From: JAMQKA01 sp034521835
Lineage (GTDB): Bacteria; Bacteroidota; Rhodothermia; Balneolales; Balneolaceae
Direction of reading: 5' to 3'
NCBI GenBank assembly: GCA_034521835.1
Contig: JAXHMA010000006.1
Coordinates: 620,001-684,000, forward strand
Length of the DNA: 64,000 nt
Shown: one piece after another, positions 59,428 through 64,000 of the stretch
Layout of the letters: the number at the start of each line of letters is the position of its first letter
How positions within the stretch are numbered: the stretch's first letter is position 1
The notes under the pieces: model-generated
Seen by the model: the letters and a program-made list of their open reading frames with translations, nothing else
Told to the model about the DNA's origin: nothing
Databases searched by the model: none
Made by a program: the position numbers and the translations under genes

Positions 59428-60099
59428 TTGCAGATACATCACAGCGAACAAAAAGTAAAAATATGTGGGCTCACCAACCTGCAGGATGCCCGGTTTACCT
59501 CTGGCGCGTTGGTCCATTATATGGGCTTTATCTTCTACGAACCCAGTCCGCGCTATATTGAGCCGGGAGAAGCGGGGGCGATCATCAACTGGATTGAAGG
59601 ACCGGAGTGTGTGGGTGTTTTTGTGAATCAGCCGCTGGATGATGTAAACATGATTGCCCGACAAACCGGCCTGGACCTTGTGCAGCTGCATGGCGATGAA
59701 TCTCCGGAATACTGTGGTTTGATCGAAAAACCGGTTATCAAAGCGATCCACATAAGTGAAGAGGACAGCGAAGAAAAGATCCGGAAGAAAGTTGAGCCAT
59801 ACCTTGATGAGGTAGATCACCTGCTTTTTGACACCAAAGTGGAAGGGCTCTGGGGCGGTACCGGTAAGATGTTCGACTGGAACCTGATTGAAGATGTAGC
59901 CGACGGCGTGCCTTTTTTTCTGTCAGGTGGGATTAACGTAAAAAACGTACGAAAGGCGTGTAAAACAGTGCAGCCCCATGCCGTGGACCTTTCCAGCAGC
60001 CTGGAGCGTAAACCAGGAGAAAAAGCCTACGGCAAGATAGAAGCATTTATGGATGAAATGCGCGATATCTGGGACAAGCAGGAGATGGGAGAGCTCTAG
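59428..60099 (+). CDS. trpF: Phosphoribosylanthranilate isomerase
   Basis: About 223 residues, TIM barrel. Amadori rearrangement of phosphoribosyl-anthranilate. It shows VKICGLTNLQDARFTSGALV with the catalytic Cys, GVFVNQPLDDV, LDLVQLHGDESPEYCGLI, LFDTKVEGLWGGTGKMFDWN (catalytic Asp) and FFLSGGINVKNV. The start TTG at 59428 is tentative: an ATG lies five bases upstream in another frame, so a small indel near the start is possible. Confidence 0.93.
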   Translation: MQIHHSEQKVKICGLTNLQDARFTSGALVHYMGFIFYEPSPRYIEPGEAGAIINWIEGPECVGVFVNQPLDDVNMIARQTGLDLVQLHGDESPEYCGLIEKPVIKAIHISEEDSEEKIRKKVEPYLDEVDHLLFDTKVEGLWGGTGKMFDWNLIEDVADGVPFFLSGGINVKNVRKACKTVQPHAVDLSSSLERKPGEKAYGKIEAFMDEMRDIWDKQEMGEL

Positions 60100-60135
60100 T
60101 ATTGTTAAATTTCAATAGTCAATGATCAATTAATT

Positions 60136-61366
60136 ATGAAATACGATTTACCAACCAAAGAAGGCTACTATGGAAAATTCGGCGGCAAGTTCGTCCCCGA
60201 AATATTGATCCCAGCCGTTGAGGAGCTTGAGGAAGCGTTTAATGAGGCGTGGAATGATCCCGCATTCCAGAAAGAATTCCGTGATTTGCTGCGGGAATAT
60301 GTTGGCCGTCCCACCGAGCTTACCTATGCCAATCGTCTTACCAATCATTACGGCAAAGCGCGCATCTACCTGAAGCGGGAAGATCTTTGCCATACGGGTG
60401 CTCACAAAATCAACAACGCCCTTGGACAGGTGCTGTTGGCCCGCCGGATGGGAAAAGATCGTATCATCGCAGAGACAGGTGCCGGCCAGCATGGCGTTGC
60501 AACCGCTACGGCCTGTGCTAAATTTGGCGTTGACTGTATCGTCTATATGGGGGCCGAGGATATCGAGCGGCAGGCCTTGAATGTTGATCGGATGCGACTG
60601 CTCGGCACCGAGGTTCGCGAGGTTACCAGTGGCTCCCAGACCCTGAAAGATGCCACCAACGAAGCAATCCGCGACTGGGTCACTAACGTTGGCGATACCT
60701 TCTATGTGATCGGCTCAGCTGTGGGGCCGCATCCCCTATCTCGTAAAATGGTGCGCAGCTTCCAGCAGGTGATTGGTGAAGAAACCCGAGATCAAATTCT
60801 TAAAGCCGAAGGTAAGCTGCCCGACTACCTCGTGGCTTGTGTTGGCGGGGGATCCAATGCAATCGGGCTTTTTGCGCCATTTGTGGAAGAGGAATCGATT
60901 AAAATGTATGGAATTGAAGCAGGGGGATTGGGGGCTAATACCGATAAAACGGCCGCTACCCTAACCATTGGAACCCCTGGAATACTGCACGGTTCCAAGA
61001 GTATTTTACTGCATAACGAGGAAGGGCAGGTACAACTGGCGCACTCCATAAGTGCAGGCCCTGGACTATCCCGGTATAGGTCCGGAGCACGCCCACCTCT
61101 TTGATACGAAGCGTGTCACCTACAAGGCTATTGATGATGAACGGGCTATGGAGGGCGTCAAATTACTCTCGGTAACCGAAGGTATAATCCCCGCCCTGGA
61201 AACCGCCCACGCGCTGGCCTACCTCGATGAACTGATGCCTCAAACCTCAAAGAATGAAATTGTAGTGCTTAACTGTTCAGGACGAGGTGACAAAGATATG
61301 ACGACGATCTCAAAACACATTAATATCGATTTCAGAGCATTAGACCATGATCGAAACAGAAAATAA
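60136..61366 (+). CDS. trpB: Tryptophan synthase beta chain, one frameshift
   Basis: About 409 residues; joins indole and serine with PLP. It shows GYYGKFGGKFVPEILIPAVE, PTELTYANRLTNHYGKARIY, LKREDLCHTGAHKINNALGQ (PLP Lys), RIIAETGAGQHGVATATACA, VACVGGGSNAIGLF and GIEAGG. A frameshift near 61062 (one C too many in GGCCCTGG) breaks SISAGLDYPGIGPEHAHL; the other frame continues to the end (VLNCSGRGDKDMTTISKHIN). The 3' end overlaps trpA. Confidence 0.96.
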
Positions 61367-62158
61367 AAATCGCATTAAGCAACTCTTTGCCGATCACGAT
61401 TCATCCAAATAATGAGCCTGTTTCTTACAGCTGGTTATCCCGGCCTGGAGTCTACGGTTGATCTCATTCTGGGATTTGAAGAGAACGGCACCGAACTGAT
61501 CGAGCTGGGCATGCCATATAGCGATCCATTGGCTGACGGTCCCACCATTCAATATTCTAGCGAGGTGGCCATTAAAAACGGAATCACGATGCAGCACATT
61601 TTTGAGATGGTCAGAGAGGTCCGCAAACAATCCGACATCCCGATTATCCTTATGGGATATATGAATCCAGTACTGCGGCATGGGGTAGAAAAATTCTGCA
61701 AGCGTGCCAGAGAGGCTGGTGTCGACGGGCTGATTATCCCGGATATACCCCGGAAGAATCGCATCTTATTGAGGATGAAGCAGAAAAAAATAATTTGGCT
61801 TTGGTCTACCTGGTGGCGCCTAACACGTCCGATGAACGAATGCAGATGATCGACGAGAAGTCTGAAGGCTTTGTATACTGTGTGTCGGTTACGGGCGTTA
61901 CCGGTGCTCGGGATGGGAAGAAGTGGCTCGTTCCGTGGAGCGATTCATTGACCGTGTGAACACCAATGTCACCAAAAATCCCAAGATGATCGGTTTTGGT
62001 ATTCGGTCTCATGAGGATGCCCAGCGCATTGCCCGAAAGGCCGAAGGGTTTATTGTGGGAAGTGCCCTTATCGATCAAATCAGAAATTATTATCCGAGGA
62101 AGGATGGAAGGAAAAGGTGTTTGCATTTGTTCGAAGGTTGAAGTATGGTAAGCATTAA
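61347..62158 (+). CDS. trpA: Tryptophan synthase alpha chain, several frameshifts
   Basis: About 270 residues; cleaves indole-glycerol phosphate and passes indole to TrpB. The ATG at 61347 gives MIETENKNRIKQLF. After a shift near 61410 come SLFLTAGYPGLESTVDLILG and ENGTELIELGMPYSDPLADG with catalytic Glu and Asp, then PIILMGYMNPVLRHGVEKFC and GLIIPDIP. Shifts near 61755, 61915 and 62100 lead to VYLVAPNTSDE-type, FGIRSHEDAQRIARKAEGFI, VGSALI and the end FAFVRRLK. Four indels in one 800-base gene stand out even in this window. Confidence 0.92.
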
Positions 62159-62188
62159 CATCAAAATTTGATATATCCGAAATCCCAG

Positions 62189-63309
62189 ATGAAGATTTTT
62201 AAACAATTATTTCTGCTCGCAATCCCGGTTCTTTTTTTGATTTCCTGCGATGGCGATTACCGCAAAGAAGCACAGGGGCAATTCGGTCATGTTACCGTGG
62301 TCATGGACTCCACCAAGTGGGACAGTGAAGTAGCGAATGCTATCCGTTCTACATTCGGTGGAAAGATCGAATATTTTCTCGGATTTGAACCCCGTTTTAC
62401 TCTTGCTTTCAAGGATTTTGATACCAACGAGGAGCTGGAGAATCTGAAATTCAATAAAAATGTAATTGTAGCGGCTCCCATTGACTCTGAGTCCAATGTG
62501 GGGCAGTTTATCCGCAGCACTTCTCAGTGATGAAGTGGAGCAGAATGTAAAACAGGGTCAATCGTTTGCATTTCCATTACAGAACCGCTGGTATCGCAAC
62601 CAGTGGACCCTGTTACTTACGGCTGAAAGTGATTCAGCGTTGGCCTCAAAAATTCGAAATGGTGAAGAGAATATCGTTGGCAGCCTGATCGATAAAGAGC
62701 TGGCCCGCTGGACCGAGGAGGTCTACCAGCGTGGCGAGAAATATGCAATCGAGGATTCTCTCATGCAGAATCACGGGTGGAAGATTCGCGTGCAGCACGA
62801 TTACTATACCCATCTGGATACCACCTACATGGAGAATGGTGAGATGAATCATTTTTACACGCTGCAACGACTGTTGCCCAACAACGACCGCCGTTTTCTG
62901 GGCATGGTGGAAAAATGACGTGAAAAACATCAATTTTTTGGATAAAGATTGGATCAACGCCAAACGCGATTCGTTGTGGAAGAACTGGGTCCGCGGCTCA
63001 CGAGACAGCTCGTATGTGGCCACCGAATATCGCGTGCCTACAAAAACCAGGTCTTTTGAACTCAACGATGACATCGCTTACGAAACGCTTGGCTGGTGGC
63101 GGATGACCCACGATGCCATGGGGGGACCATTTGTTAATCTAACGGTCTATGATGATGAAACACAGCGCCTGTTTATGATGGGCTTTGTTCAATTTGCTCC
63201 CAAGTACCAGAAACGTCGTTTTGTACGACAGTTTCGTGCTATGTTGCGCACTTTTGAAAGTGACTCCACCTGGAATCAACAACCAGCAAATTTGCAAGCC
63301 AGCAACTAA
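62189..63309 (+). CDS. DUF4837-family lipoprotein, two frameshifts
   Basis: About 370 residues. The start ATG at 62189 is used because it gives a lipoprotein signal peptide (MKIFKQLFLLAIPVLFLISC, lipobox LISC). Family blocks are GHVTVVMDSTKWDSEVANAI, RSTFGGKIEYFLGFEPRFTL and VAAPIDSESNVGQFIRS. In other frames FAFPLQNRWYRNQWTLLLTA and, later, YRVPTKTRSFELNDDIAYET and GWWRMTHDAMGGPFVNLTVY follow. Frame changes are near 62510 and 62918. The family is common in Bacteroidota and has no known function. It is probably membrane-anchored in the periplasm. Confidence 0.8.
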
Positions 63310-64000
63310 GTGTCCAACGGTGCCAAAACATGGGATTTCATAGACGAAGCCCTTAAGGGCCGGGAGCATGAAAACCGGCTCCGATCGCTCAGTCCAATCT
63401 CTCCAGAGACAGGAAGCGTTGAAATTAAACGGAACGGTAAAAAGCTCATCAATTTCTGCTCCAACGATTACCTGGGATTAGCTACCCACCCCAATCTGGT
63501 TGAAAGAGCACAGAAATATGCCAAACAATACGGCGTCGGATCTACAGCTTCACGCCTGATCAGCGGGACCTACCAGATTCACGATGATTTGGAACAAAAG
63601 CTGACCGCCATCTTTAATGCTGAAGCCACCCTTATTTTTAACAGTGGATTCCAGGCAAACAGCACTATTCTGCAGGCCATTACCGATCGAAATTCGCTGA
63701 TCCTTGCCGACAAAAAATCGCACAACAGCCTGCTGCAGGGATCTTTGTTAAGCAGGGCCACGTTTCAGCGGTTTAATCACAATGATATTAATCACCTATC
63801 TGATCTTCTTGAGCGAGCCAGCGAGAAATCCTACAGCCGTATTTTGATCGTCTCAGAAACCGTATTCAGTATGGATGGAGACCGCTGTGATCTGGGAAAA
63901 ATAAACAAGCTGGCTGATCAGCATAATGCAATGCTTTTTGTGGATGATGCGCATGCGGTCGGAGTTTGGGGCGATCGTGGAAGAGGGCTGGCCTTTGGGG
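63310..64000 (+). CDS. bioF: 8-amino-7-oxononanoate synthase-like (BioF family), cut by window end
   Basis: At least 230 residues, running off the window. The start GTG at 63310 lies directly after the previous stop. It shows KLINFCSNDYLGLATHPNLV, YGVGSTASRLISGTYQIHDD, FNSGFQANSTILQAI, ILADKKSHNSLLQGSLLS, VSETVFSMDGDRCDL and LFVDDAHAVGVWGDRGRGLA. These are the alpha-oxoamine synthase family (BioF, KBL, serine palmitoyltransferase); the PLP Lys lies beyond the window. BioF is preferred; 2-amino-3-ketobutyrate CoA ligase is the alternative. Confidence 0.88.
   Translation, partial: MSNGAKTWDFIDEALKGREHENRLRSLSPISPETGSVEIKRNGKKLINFCSNDYLGLATHPNLVERAQKYAKQYGVGSTASRLISGTYQIHDDLEQKLTAIFNAEATLIFNSGFQANSTILQAITDRNSLILADKKSHNSLLQGSLLSRATFQRFNHNDINHLSDLLERASEKSYSRILIVSETVFSMDGDRCDLGKINKLADQHNAMLFVDDAHAVGVWGDRGRGLAFG

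Noticed and set aside
1..64000. tRNA, rRNA genes and CRISPR arrays
   Set aside because: Looked for T-loop-like motifs, conserved rRNA stretches and regularly spaced direct repeats and saw none; a covariance-model scan was not possible here.

Overview
The window looks like a chromosome piece from the Bacteroidota/Balneolota/Rhodothermota side of bacteria. The reasons are a BshC bacillithiol enzyme, a DUF4837 lipoprotein, PorV/PorQ-like barrels beside a secreted protein with a FlgD-like sorting tail, a PID-CTERM-like peptide, and promoter-like TTG-N20-TAnnTT boxes. The exact lineage is inferred.

Layout. (1) 0.2-1.3 kb: a frameshifted IS30 element. (2) 1.35-11.8 kb: an exopolysaccharide/capsule region with sugar-nucleotide epimerases, a DegT aminotransferase, a PglF/CapD-type 4,6-dehydratase, a Wzc-type tyrosine kinase and a small SLBB-like protein. 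No glycosyltransferases are present. (3) 12.1-21.7 kb: an insertion-sequence graveyard with IS21, IS5-like, three IS110 copies and IS4. It holds two toxin-antitoxin pairs and a fragment of a PLP-dependent decarboxylase caught between two ISs. (4) 22.2-26.6 kb: a PID-CTERM-like peptide, dnaB, a family-4-like uracil-DNA glycosylase and mtaB. (5) 26.7-34.7 kb: nuoABCDEFGH, with a Mth938-domain gene upstream. (6) 34.8-50.3 kb: housekeeping genes (bifunctional nuclease, bshC, 5-formyl-THF cyclo-ligase, PspC, tmk, MMPL exporter plus DUF1302-like barrel, aroE, pgeF, HDAC-like, dxr, rseP, psd, pssA). (7) 50.3-53.9 kb: two PorV/PorQ-like barrels and a BNR-like secreted protein. (8) 54.0-62.2 kb: a complete tryptophan operon, trpE-trpS-trpG-trpD-trpC-trpF-trpB-trpA. 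It is preceded by a leader peptide with three Trp codons and a terminator/antiterminator pair, which is a textbook attenuator layout. (9) 62.2-64 kb: a DUF4837 lipoprotein and the start of a bioF-like gene.

One property cuts across the whole window. About two dozen genes, including essential ones (dxr, tmk, rseP, nuoF, trpB, trpA), are broken by one- or two-base indels, several of them visibly in homopolymers. The simplest reading is uncorrected sequencing or assembly error, so I annotate these as single genes with frameshifts rather than as true pseudogenes. The insertion-sequence remnants are a separate matter: they also lack whole termini, so they are real decay.
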